Shown here: positions 21,818-31,423 of the stretch, piece by piece
How positions within the stretch are numbered: the first letter of the stretch is position 1
Layout of the letters: the number at the start of each line of letters is the position of its first letter
Assembly (NCBI RefSeq): GCF_001641265.1
Contig: NW_020167554.1
Location: forward strand, 1-64,000
From: Pseudogymnoascus destructans
Lineage: Eukaryota > Ascomycota > Leotiomycetes > Thelebolales > Thelebolaceae
DNA length: 64,000 bases
Reading direction: 5' to 3'
Made by a program: the position numbers and the translations under genes
The notes under the pieces: model-generated
The model's input: only the letters and a program-made list of their open reading frames with translations
The model's database searches: none
Told to the model about the DNA's origin: nothing

Positions 21818-24439
21818 GCATGGGAGAAATGGAGCTGTGGGAGGAATGGAGCTACGGTCATGGAAAAATAAAGCAGATACAGCCTAGATGCAATACACAG
21901 GAAATAAAATACAACAAACACTTACTTCGTGCATATAAGTTCATTTGAATTGCGTTGATAGGTGAAATGTGAAGCTTTTGGGTGAGGCTTGGTGCTCCTT
22001 CCGTTTTTGGCCAACTCTCGCTTTTACACAGGAATTGCCCACATTCCCCATCCTCCAACAACCCTCACCGACCTTACTACAGCGTCACCATTACCCTAAA
22101 AGCTTTTTTTTTTTGGGGTATATGTTTAAATTCACTTGTATGGCAATATGCAAGGTCTTTGGACCCGTTTCGAGTGGTGTACGAGCTCACATTTGGCTGA
22201 GGTAAGTTGCTTTTGCCATTTCAAGTCTCATCTCATCAAATGTAAACTAACGCCTTATACAGAATCCAAACGTTTTGCTGCCATCGATACCGGGCCTATT
22301 TCAACAATTCAAACATCCATCTATACTCTGGATACAACTGCTCGAAGCTGCTCACACACACCCATTAAAACGGCTCCCCGCCCGCTCCCTGCTCGTTCGC
22401 CCAGCTCCGCTGAAATTCTGGCCATACTTGCCACGTCAAAAGGGAAGTCCTCTCGCTCTCTCTCTGTAGAGATTCGTCAACTATGTGCTTTTTCCAGCAT
22501 AGCTTGAAACCTCAATGGAATCCAGGTACTTGCCAGCATTCGAAAACGAGCTGCCATTTCGCAACTATCCTGCCTTGCGCCCTGCTCCAAAACCCAAGGA
22601 GCCTAATATCCCATATCCCAGCCTCGTGGAATCAATCTTCTCCTACTGCTGCCAGGTTTCGAAAAACTTCCCAGCCATGGATATTGGCAGCATACAGCTC
22701 TCACCACGAAAACCCCGACATTGGAATCCCTCGGATACCTGGCCCCCGACATCAACCATCTGTCTGCCCCCCAAGGATTATACCTCGCCATGAACGATCC
22801 CCATTCCATCTGCGATTATAACCAGGCTTCCCAGCTCAAGCTGGCTTGGGCTAAATCCTGGCTATCTTTGCTGGACACTCGCCCATGGGTGGCGCTGAGA
22901 TCTCGATTTAATTCGATTTTATTTTTATTTATTTTTGAAGCATCCCAAGCCAGCTTGGAATGCCCCATTTTCTTCGCGTTACATATACTATTTGGCCATG
23001 ACTTGCGCATTTTCTGGATTTGTATGGGTTTTGGGGGGTCCAAAGGGGGGGGCCTTTGGTTTTTTGAAAAAACAAGGAATGCATAGCAATTCCAAAATTT
23101 GGCCCTGTTTTGGGGCCTCAACTATGTCCTCTTCGTGGTCATGTTTTTCGACAGCTGTCATAGCTGCCATTCATTTCTTATTTTCGGTTTTCTCTTTTCT
23201 GTCAGTGTTGAGGGTTATGGTAGGTATTTGGAGTCCCTGATCAACGCCAGAGATGGCCGATCACACTCAACAGGTCTAAGTATCGCTCTCATTTCTCTTT
23301 GGTGTTGGGGACGTTTATTTGGAGTCCCTGATCAATGCCAGAGATGGCCGATCATACTCAACAGGTCTGAGTATCTCTCTCATTTTTCTTTCTTCGGTGC
23401 TTGGGAGTTTCATTCGGAGTCCCTGATCAACGCCGTATTGGCCGATCATACTCAATAGGTCAGAGTATATTCTCTTTTTTTGCTGCTGTTGATATGTGCT
23501 TCATGTATCAATGGATCTAGTAAGTTACAATTCTTCATTTTACGTTTTCGAAAGCACCCAGGTAAGTCAGCTTCCCATTTCATTATTCTGTTTCTATATT
23601 CGCCAAAAGAACATATCGCATCAATACTGGCAACCCCCGAGGTAAGTCTGTGTTGAATTGACCTCCCATTCCCTCCCCCCCTCCTTGAAAACAATTGGCT
23701 AACATCTTCCTGTGTCGTGGGGACATGATACAGGCTTCAGGCTTCGAGCAATGCGTGTGCGAAACGCTTCCCGACAATACACGAACCCGCACTTTCAACT
23801 GCGCTTCCAACAACCTTTCGAATACCCGCGACAGCTAGGTCAACACCATCCAGCTGGAATACGAACACATACCGGAGAGACAGGGCTGGATCTTGGGGGG
23901 GAGCTGGACTTGGTGGGAGCTGGACTTGGTGATGGGCTCAAGGATTGCGTACCTGGTAGGATAACCAGTACGTTTGATGCCACGCTTCGCAAGTGGCATC
24001 ACGACTCCTGGTTGGGGTGAGGGTCGGGGCAGTAGCTACTGGTAGATAGAGTAGAATATAATATACGGTATATTACACTATTTACCATTGATGATCCTGT
24101 CCACCGTGACCTGACCACCACTGGCGCGCCATCAACACTGCCGTACTACTGGGGAGTGGCCGGCTACATCGTTGTTGGTACAAATCACCGCCTTACAACA
24201 GTCACTTTTCATCCGCGGCATACGAAGCACTGCGGAGGATCACAAGATTTACAGCGGCTTCAATTATACAGTCTAGTTATATATGACCGTGTAGTGGCAT
24301 CTACTGCCAAGGCTTCATTCGACCGTCGCTGGCCATGCCCGGTCGAGGTAGTCAACCGTAGCATCGCTGAGGGAGCACGGTCGAAAGCTCTCCACGGTGG
24401 ATGAATAATCCAACGTCTCACAACCCACCCACCACCCTT
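21818..24439. other. 2.6-kb stretch without a supported gene; tandem repeat inside
   Basis: Many short open frames occur on both strands but none has a recognisable domain or coherent splice structure. Frames at 22483-22821 and 23712-24020 are the longest. A three-copy tandem repeat lies at 23220-23466. Poly-pyrimidine and AAAA tracts are frequent near 22100 and 22910-23080. Confidence 0.45.
23220..23466. repeat. Three-copy tandem repeat, about 91-95 bp units
   Basis: Units start GGAGTCCCTGATCAACGCC at 23230, 23321 (one change) and 23416. Each contains a GGCCGATCAYACTCAA core followed by AGGTCTRAGTAT, then a T-rich spacer. The third unit lacks the CAGAGAT segment. Confidence 0.85.
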
Positions 24440-24899
24440 ACCAAAATAGATGGTGCGCCGGTAAGATAACACGTACATGCTTAAACGACTGGCCTTGAGA
24501 CTTATTAATAGTCATAGCAAAGCATAAGCGGACGGGAAATTGTTTACAGGAAAACTCTACGCGCTATTCTAACGTACCCAATCCTGAACTTCGACAAATG
24601 ATAGCCAATCAATCGGTCTTGGCCTTTTATAATGTAGTATAGTATAGATATTGCATGTGGAAGACCTCGCTTGGCATTACGCCGATGTAGGATCGTCCGT
24701 AGCACCCTTTTGTAGCACCTTCCTTGCACTCCATCGCGCCTGGTTGCACATGGTCCTCTGACATATATTGGCCGAGATCATTTGGGACAATGTTTGCTTC
24801 ACACGGAACGGAAACGGAAAGTGCGATGCGCCAATCAAAAAGATCTGCAACAATGGATCCTTTGTTGTTTGCATAGCTTACTATATCGGGCTCGGGCAT
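24440..24899 (-). mobile_element. Helitron/Pif1-type helicase relic
   Basis: On the minus strand around 24476-24540 a stretch reads FPVRLCFAMTINKSQGQS followed by FKHVRV, which is the C-terminal motif V/VI region of Pif1-like helicases carried by Helitrons and is highly specific. Upstream, 24627-24899 is open (PEPDIVSYANNKGSI, PNDLGQYMSEDHVQPG), consistent with the preceding helicase segment, with frame breaks between. No Rep domain or Helitron ends were found, so only a fragment remains. Confidence 0.65.
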
Positions 24900-25099
24900 A
24901 GTAGCATCGAGAGCAGCGCCGCTATTTGCGATCCATATATATATGTATGTAACCCACAGCTGCGGGTCTTTACCTGCCCCCGGATCACTTTCCTATCCCT
25001 CCTTCTCTTCCTTGTCTTCCGTCTCATCGACGCCGTCCCCTTCTCATCGACGCCGTCCCCTTGTAATCTTGTCCCTAAATATGATAGTTGTAATCTTGT

Positions 25100-25876
25100 C
25101 CCTAAATATGATAGTGCTGACCCAAGCGATCGGCCCCACATCCGCTCTTCCGGCCCCCTTGAACCCAAACTTACCCCATGGAGCAATCACCGACGTGCAA
25201 ACCCCGTCTCCCTCAGCCTCCCCCACTGTGACAAGGAAGCTGCCGTGCTTCTTGCCCTCAAAGTCAGGGTGCGTACAGAGGATGTCGAGATTCCATGCCT
25301 CCTCGCGACCTCCGGACCAGAGGTGCGCAGCATAGGGCATAAGCGTCCTTGAACACCTTGATGTGCTCCGGGTCCGCAGAACGATCTGGCCAGAAGTAGG
25401 ACACGATGCTACCCACCACCGTAGCATTTTTCATGCCTGCAAACTATACAGTACGGCGCCATAACTATGAATACAGGTCTGTGCCTAAACTGCAGTAAAC
25501 GAGCGTATTTGAGAATGGGAGAAGCACAGACCTGTATGCTTACTTCTGGCGCCGTACTGTAGCACCCTGTAGACCCTTCGGTGCTGGTTCCGGCGAACTT
25601 ACGTAGATCCAGCGGGTTCGCCCGAGCCGCAGCCCCGGGTCCAATGCGCTCCCAGCATGACTATGCAACGACGGAGCCTGTCAAGGCATCCACAGCAACA
25701 TAGTGTTCGTACTCGGGCTTTGATGGCGTATGCGATGCGCACTGAGTGATGTAGTCGGGGATAGTCGCGACGGTGGGGGAACATGAAGCGCCCATAGACG
25801 TCGTCCTCGATGAACGCAGCCGCGGCGACCTCAGCCATGCGGGGGTAGTTCGTGTGACAGCAGCGCGGATAGACAT
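25100..25876 (-). pseudogene. GNAT-family N-acetyltransferase pseudogene
   Basis: The start ATG is probably 25876 (MSIRAAVTRT). After a frameshift the text NYPRMAEVAAAAFIEDDVYG and RFMFPHRRDYP is the typical fungal GNAT N-terminus. Then a second shift gives HYVAVDALTGSVVA and a TAG where a Trp (TGG) is usual before SCWE. The acetyl-CoA-binding part follows after the MITE: WNLDILCTHPDFEGKKHGSF, then GKFGFKG. Together these are an acetyltransferase with at least two frameshifts, one stop and a transposon insertion. Its former substrate is unknown. Confidence 0.75.
25449..25559. mobile_element. Small MITE, family M1 copy 1 (111 bp, TA target duplication)
   Basis: Terminal inverted repeats CAGTACGGCGCCA...TGGCGCCGTACTG with TA on both sides (25447-25448, 25560-25561). 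A longer hyphenated inverted repeat includes ACAGGTCTGTGC / GCACAGACCTGT. A shorter copy lies at 45974-46054. CAGT ends and TA sites suggest Tc1/mariner mobilisation. It interrupts the GNAT pseudogene. Confidence 0.92.
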
Positions 25877-26394
25877 CTTGAGTATCTTGTTCTTGTGAAA
25901 CTTTGGTTGTTGCTCTGAGACCTCCTTTTCGCTGGAAATGCTTGTTTCGGGGCGTGCAATGCGAATGTGATAAATGAAAGCTTCGTGTTGGACCTCCAGA
26001 GTGGCCGAGATGGCAATTGTTATTGGCAAACTTGCGGAAGTTCGGACTTGGAGACCTTGTAAATATGCCCCTGTATAAGGTGTGTGTCAGGCGGTTCAAG
26101 CCTGGAACCGAACAAACGTGGTAAACAGGCGTGACACAACAGCGCGAAGAAATGTGGCACACGAGCAGGGGTCTTGACACTTGCGACTGCTACGTTAAGA
26201 CATAATTAGGACCCATACGCATTGTTGGATCAAGGATACTCCGTCGGGCGTTATACGCGGATAATTTGCCGGTTCCTAGAGTCATTGATCTCCGGACAAA
26301 ATTGAAAGCGAACCTCTCTCATACACTATCAATAACTTCACAGAACGACCTGATCTCTCTGAGGGATTGGAAGAACAAAGCCTACATCTTATAA
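25877..26394. other. Intergenic region upstream of the second permease
   Basis: 518 bp between the GNAT pseudogene start and the permease ATG; it would hold the promoters of both. A/T-rich from 26240 to 26390. No motif is assigned; the minus-strand frame across 25900-26180 is not supported by any domain. Confidence 0.4.
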
Positions 26395-28351
26395 ATGCCA
26401 ATTGGGATGTCTATCATGTCTGAAAAGGAGGCTGTCAAAGAGAGACAGGTCGGGGCTGTTGGTGAGTCTCTCCGTTACCAGATTAATTCATGAGAGACGT
26501 TCCGTCAGGGAGAAATATCACAGTCGCTGACCCCCACTTCATAGACTCGGAGCTGATCCAGGACCACAGCATCCGTAAGTGACAAGTCCTTTCTGAATCA
26601 TTCCCAAGGAGTGCCTGCTGGGGCCAATTGGCACAGCAGATGCACCTCCATGTGATGTGATAGCCAGCATAATCGGCTCAACTGACGTTCCACCACAGCC
26701 AGCTCTCGCGATGGGGAAGTCGACGTCTTCGCCGAAGTTGCGCATCCACCGCGAATGACTGGTGCCCTGGAGGTGCTCTCTGCTGGATTCAATGTCTGCA
26801 ATGGTTGGGCCGGTGTAGCCGCGTCAATGTTCCTCGCCATCTTCCAGGGAGGACCAGTGACGATCATCTATGGCTGCATCGTCATTCTCTTTCTGATGGG
26901 CGCGACGGCATTGAGTCTGGCGGAGCTGAGTGCCAGGTATCCAACTGCTGGAGGGCAATACCATTGGACTGCTACACTGGCGCCAAAAAAGTATGCGAGA
27001 GGAATGGTATGTTTTTGAGGCATGAGTAGCTTGAGCTTGACTGAGCCTGACGAGAAATAGAGCTACACGGTTGGCACCATCAACATGTTTGGATGGGTTG
27101 CCATCTGCGCTGGTATTTGCATCATTATGCCCCAGATCATCATGGGCATTGTTGTCTTCTACAACAATAACTTTGTGATTGAGCGGTGGCATTCGTTTTT
27201 GATATACCAAGCCCTCAACGTTTCGGTGCTTGTTTACAACCTCTTCCTTTTACCCAAGGCAGCATGGACACATAATATTGGCTGTTGGTATATCTGCCTT
27301 CGCTTCTGAATCTTACTAACAACATTTCCAGTCGCATTGTCCCTGCTCTGCTTTATCATCTTTTTCATTACATGTCTCGCCATTGCCGGTCCCAAGCAGC
27401 CAAACGAATATGTGTGGAATACCTTCGTCAATGATTCCGGCTGGCCCGACGGAATAGTCTTCCTTACCGGCCTGGTAAATCCCAATTTTATGTACTCTGG
27501 TCTCGATGGAGCCATCCATCTTGCAGAGGACTGCATCAACGCTTCGACGGCCGTCCCGCAAGCCCTCATGGCTACCATTGTCATCGGCTTTGTGACGACC
27601 TTCGCATTTGTAGTCGCCATGTTCTATTGCATTTCTGACTTCAATGCGGTCCTTATGACTCCAACTGCTGTCCCCATCTATGAGATTTGGAACCAGTCGA
27701 CCAAGTCCGAGACCGCCGCTACGATCTTCATCGTTCTCCTCCTCCTCACTGGCGTCTTTGCTCTCAACGCCAGTCAACAGACCGCCTCTCGCCTGACCTT
27801 CTCTTTTGCTCGCGATGATGCTCTCATCTTCTCCAAATACATAGGGCAGATGCACCACGGCCTTGGTGTCCCACCATATGCACTTTTCTTTAACGCTTTT
27901 GTTGTCTTTGTCATCGGATGCATCTATCTCGGCTCCACAACGGCTTTCAGTGCCATCATCGGCACTGGCCTTGTCCTGCAACAGCTCACATTCGCTATTC
28001 CAGCCGCTTTACTCATGATACATGGCCGGGCGCCACAGTATCTCCCATCGAGCGGGCGCTGGAACTTGGGAAAGTTTGGGTGGTTTGTCAACGGCGTGAC
28101 GGTGGCATGGAGCGCCCTCCAACTCGTGCTGTACAACCTTCCTCTCGCGCTGCCCGTGTCTGGTTCAAACATGAGTAAGCCCCCCTCATCTTCCACAGTG
28201 AATTTGAATGACTTGAACCTTGCTGATTCTTTGTGCAGATTATACCTGTGCGGTTCTTGGCTGCATGGCCTTATTCGCGCTGGTGAACTGGTTTGTCTAC
28301 GCGCGCACGCGCTATGCTGGGCCAAAGATCGACTTGACCAAGTTTCAGTAA
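26395..28351 (+). CDS. Amino-acid permease, APC superfamily (second copy type)
   Basis: Six exons, 527 aa: 26395-26461, 26545-26574, 26699-27006, 27061-27283, 27332-28174, 28239-28351. Donors are GTGAGT, GTAAGT, GTATGT, GTTGGT and GTAAGC, and every phase joins cleanly. Landmarks: EVDVFAEVAHPPRMTGALEV at the N-terminus, SAGFNVCNGWAGVAAS in the first helix, LSLAELSARYPTAGGQYHWT, GLDGAIHLAEDCINASTAVP and ASRLTFSFARDDALIFS, in the standard order for about 12 helices. These motifs match the other permease in the window, but the two are diverged and have different intron layouts. Expected at the plasma membrane as a proton-coupled importer; substrate unknown. An internal ATG at 26407 or 26416 could also serve as start. 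Confidence 0.92.
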
Positions 28352-28669
28352 ATATGGGCAAATATGCCCATATCCGTTAGACTCTGTTCTATTCCATTGA
28401 GGGCGTTGAAGTTTGACAAAGAAGCTTAATTTCGTAGGTACAGTACCATACATACATCTAGCTGTCGGAATATACCATGAATAACTCAGTCTTTATTGTT
28501 CTTCCCCCCCCCCACACTTTACATCAAATATGAACTAACGAAAGGCACGAATCGAATAACATCCAGCCACGACTACAATATTCAAGCCATTGCGAATAAT
28601 ATCCCTCCATCCAAAGCGACCCTGCCGTTCAGTTCCTGGACCGCCCGCCACAGATGTTGGATACTTGAG

Positions 28670-28918
28670 ATAATCGAATATGAGGTCGAAGCGATCCTAG
28701 ACAGAAGGTTAGTAGGACGTCGAGAAGAGTTTTTGATAAAATGGGAAAATTACGAACCTACGGATAATTCGTGGGAACCAACAAGGAACATCAGCAAAGA
28801 ACTGCTGGAGGAATATCGACACCGCCATCCGCCAGCCATTGATCCCAAGATGCAGGGGAGTAGGCCAGTGGATCGGAGGAAGCGGGGGTCCCAGTTACAG
28901 ACGAGGAGGCAGCGCTAA
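28670..28918 (+). pseudogene. Gyp-D pol C-terminus: chromodomain
   Basis: IIEYEVEAILDRRLVGR then EFLIKWENYEPTDNSWEP and a helical end ELLEEYRHRHP: a complete chromodomain, followed by a basic tail and TAA. Chromodomains of this type steer integration of chromoviruses to marked chromatin. The upstream frame opens at about 28496 but has no recognisable integrase. Confidence 0.85.
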
Positions 28919-28952
28919 CTGCCTGTTCCTCGGCCTCAACAGCGTCACGCTT

Positions 28953-29357
28953 CTAAGCAGCCACACGTTCGGCCTCCTCTGCCGCATCAAGCTCGTCGAG
29001 GGTTTTCAAACCTCGCCGGAGCATATCTTTACCACGGGTTCGGATGAGGCGTTTCTGCTTCCGCAGACGAAGTAACTTCGAAAAGGTTTCTTCCTCTTCG
29101 CGATCCAGGCGATCCTCCTCCCGTTCGAGCTTCACCCAGTCGGGATGCTCAGGACCCATACAGTCACACTTTTCTTTCAAGTTGCGACGAACGCACTCAG
29201 CGCACTGCCGTGAATCATTTGGAGATGACACGCAAGTAATGTTTCGCCTCACGCAGTTCGAGCAAGAATCCATTTCGGGTAGTTTGTATCCGTGGTTCTT
29301 TATTCGACGGACAAGATCGTTGCGTTCCTGGAGTTTGCGGGCAGTGTCAGTAGGCAT
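28953..29357 (-). CDS. Antisense accessory ORF (aORF) of Gyp-D, Cys-rich and coiled coil
   Basis: An intact, apparently intronless frame of 134 codons from ATG at 29357 (an upstream in-frame ATG at 29405 adds 16 codons). A zinc-finger-like block reads CSNCVRRNITC, X9, CAECVRRNLKEKC (C-X2-C-X6-C-X9-C-X2-C-X8-C). A long charged helix follows (EREEDRLDREEEETFSKLLR, then RLIRTRG) that could form a coiled coil. It sits 35 bp from the end of pol on the opposite strand, next to the 3' LTR. This is the cleanest copy of the accessory gene in the window. Role unknown; a nucleic-acid- or protein-binding zinc protein is a reasonable guess. Confidence 0.65.
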   Translation of the reverse strand: MPTDTARKLQERNDLVRRIKNHGYKLPEMDSCSNCVRRNITCVSSPNDSRQCAECVRRNLKEKCDCMGPEHPDWVKLEREEDRLDREEEETFSKLLRLRKQKRLIRTRGKDMLRRGLKTLDELDAAEEAERVAA

Positions 29358-29453
29358 GTTGCATGTTGAAGGACTCGCTGAGGAGCAGCAGAGTCCCGGG
29401 GACATGGACGTACTTATAGGATTTGAGACGAATGCCCAGGGGAAGGGAGCGAG

Positions 29454-29928
29454 TGTTACGACGGAACAAGAAGGCTGGCCAACTACAGGACAGGAAGGAG
29501 GGAGGTCGCATGAGACCGGCCCTGGTACCTGGAGGGGCAGCGAGGAATAGTAGTTCCGAAAGTATCACGTGACGGACTCGCAGGATGATGAGAAGAGTCC
29601 TAAGAGTCCAGGACTCCGAGGACTCGAGTGAGTTCCCAGGAGTCCACTAGGCACGTGACGGACTCGCAGGATGATGAGAAGAGTCCTAAGAGTCCAGGAC
29701 TCCGAGGACTCAAGTGAGTTCCCAAGAGTCCACTAGGCACGACGCCACTATATAAGTAGATAGTATTTCCTTAGATAGGAGCTTCGTGCTCAACTCAATA
29801 CAGTATTTGTTATATACTAGTAACGTGTTACTTGAAGCCTTTGTGTCTGATCCCCTGCCTCCTCTGATAGGTAAACCTTTACGCAAGAGAACCTCTGTGC
29901 CTTCTATCGTTTAGAAGTTAGCGTTACA
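29454..29928 (+). repeat. Gyp-D 3' LTR
   Basis: 475 bp, TGTTACGACGG...GCGTTACA. It holds a tandem duplication of 86 bp (29566-29651 and 29652-29737), a TATA box (TATATAAG near 29751) and a likely transcription start about 30-50 bp downstream. It is nearly identical to the solo LTR at 30686-31160. Confidence 0.92.
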
Positions 29929-30293
29929 ATCCCTCCTGCCGTCACCGCCTCCGTCCGGGACCTGCTGGCGCTGCAGTCGGACTTCGGCGCTGCCGTGGGT
30001 GGCGTCCGCGTTGGCCTCCGCGCCCGCATCGTGGCTGCTGCTGCCGCCCTCCCTGCGGAGGTTCGCGTGGCTGTCTCTGTGGCGCCTTCTGCGGTGGAGA
30101 CGAGCGCCGCCCTCCTCCGCAACTCGGAGGAGACGCTGGTGGTCCTCCGCCAGATGCAGGTACGTTTTCCCCCTTCCTCCTCCCGTCCTTGACCTTCGGC
30201 TCCTCCGGTTGCTAACACTTTAAAGCGTAGCATGGCTGCTCTCACTGCGGGTGGGAGGAAGGGGAAGGGGAAGAAGCGGGGGTAGGCCGGTGA
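29929..30293 (+). pseudogene. 3' part of the antisense accessory ORF of Gyp-E
   Basis: The first exon piece encodes an Ala/Val-rich helix (VTASVRDLLALQSDFGAAVG ... LRNSEETLVVLRQMQ). The intron at 30160-30230 has a GTACGT donor, a GCTAAC branch and a GTAG acceptor. The last exon starts with His and encodes a Gly/Glu-rich tail, ending at 30293. The position relative to pol, the intron before the tail, and the acidic tail match the accessory ORFs of Gyp-F and Gyp-A. The Cys domain is lost upstream of the Gyp-D LTR junction. Confidence 0.5.
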
Positions 30294-30685
30294 CGGTCTG
30301 CTGGGCGGTCGTTCGTGCTGCCCCTTGCTGGGTGGACGATCGGGCTTCCCCCGTCACCGTCGCCGCGCCTGCTCCTAGGGCGTTTGTTTTCTGGGCGGTG
30401 GCGTGGTCTAGGGCGTTGTGGGTGTTCTGGGGTGTTTTGTGCATGGCTTGCCTACAGGCCCCCGTGTTTGTTGTCTCTGCCGCCTTCGGCGTAGTTTAGT
30501 TTGGCCTTCGGGCTTATAATACGAGTGTTCTTGCCCCCGTGATCTGTCTTCGTCCCGTTGCGCTCCTATGCCTGTGCCTGCGCCTCGTTCTGGCTGCTGG
30601 TGGTTGGTGACTTTGGTCGCGTCGTGTTCCTCCCCCCGTTGGCCGGGGTCGGACCGGTACCGGTACGTAGCCGATTCGAACCAGG

Positions 30686-31160
30686 TGTTACGACGGAACA
30701 AGAAGGCTGGCCAACTACAGGACAGGAAGGAGGGAGGTCGCATGAGACTGGCCCTGGTACCTGGAGGGGCAGCGGGGAATAGTAGTTCCAAAAGTATCAC
30801 GTGACGGACTCGCAGGATGATGAGAAGAGTCCTAAGAGTCCAGGACTCCGAGGACTCGAGTGAGTTCCCAGGAGTCCACTAGGCACGTGATGGACTCGCA
30901 GGATGATGAGAAGAGTCCTAAGAGTCCAGGACTCCGAGGACTCGAGTGAGTTCCCAAGAGTCCACTAGGCACGACGCCACTATATAAGTAGATAGTATTT
31001 CCTTAGATAGGAGCTTCGTGCTCAACTCAATACAGTATTTGTTATATACTAGTAACGTGTTACTTGAAGCCTTTGTGTCTGATCCCCTGCCTCCTCTGAT
31101 AAGTAAACCCTTACGCAAGAGAACCTCTGTGTCTTCTATCGTTTAGAAGTCAGCGTTACA
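30686..31160 (+). repeat. Solo LTR of the Gyp-D family, with 5-bp target duplication
   Basis: 475 bp, same ends and same 86-bp internal duplication as 29454-29928. Flanked by CCAGG on both sides (30681-30685 and 31161-31165), so it is a true insertion in Gyp-E followed by LTR-LTR recombination. Confidence 0.94.
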
Positions 31161-31423
31161 CCAGGTGGTCTCGTCGCCCTCCCCTTCCCGTAACTCGGGG
31201 GGGTTTGGTCGCTGCCCTTTGGCCGGGCGGCCCCGTCCTCCCGTTACTCGGGGGGGTTTGGTGCGTCCTGGCGGTTCCCCCCCTTGAGTCGCGAGGGTCG
31301 CTGCCACCCCCCGGCTGCCCTCCGTGTGTTGGGGTTCTAGGGGTCTCTGGCGTGCGTCTCTTCCCCGCCCCCGTCCCGTGTGTTTGGGTTCTCGGGGTCG
31401 GTGGTCTGACGTTGCTGTTTGCG

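Larger units (their letters stand above)
28640..29928 (+). mobile_element. Gyp-D: 5'-truncated Ty3/Gypsy element (chromodomain, antisense ORF, 3' LTR)
   Basis: From left to right: a chromodomain tail of pol (plus), a convergent accessory ORF (minus), a purine tract (AGGGGAAGGGAG, about 29437-29449) and an LTR. Everything upstream of the chromodomain is missing. The LTR runs straight into the accessory ORF of Gyp-E, and its flanking pentamers differ (GCGAG left, the PPT side; ATCCC right), as expected for the inner and outer flank of a 3' LTR. Confidence 0.8.
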
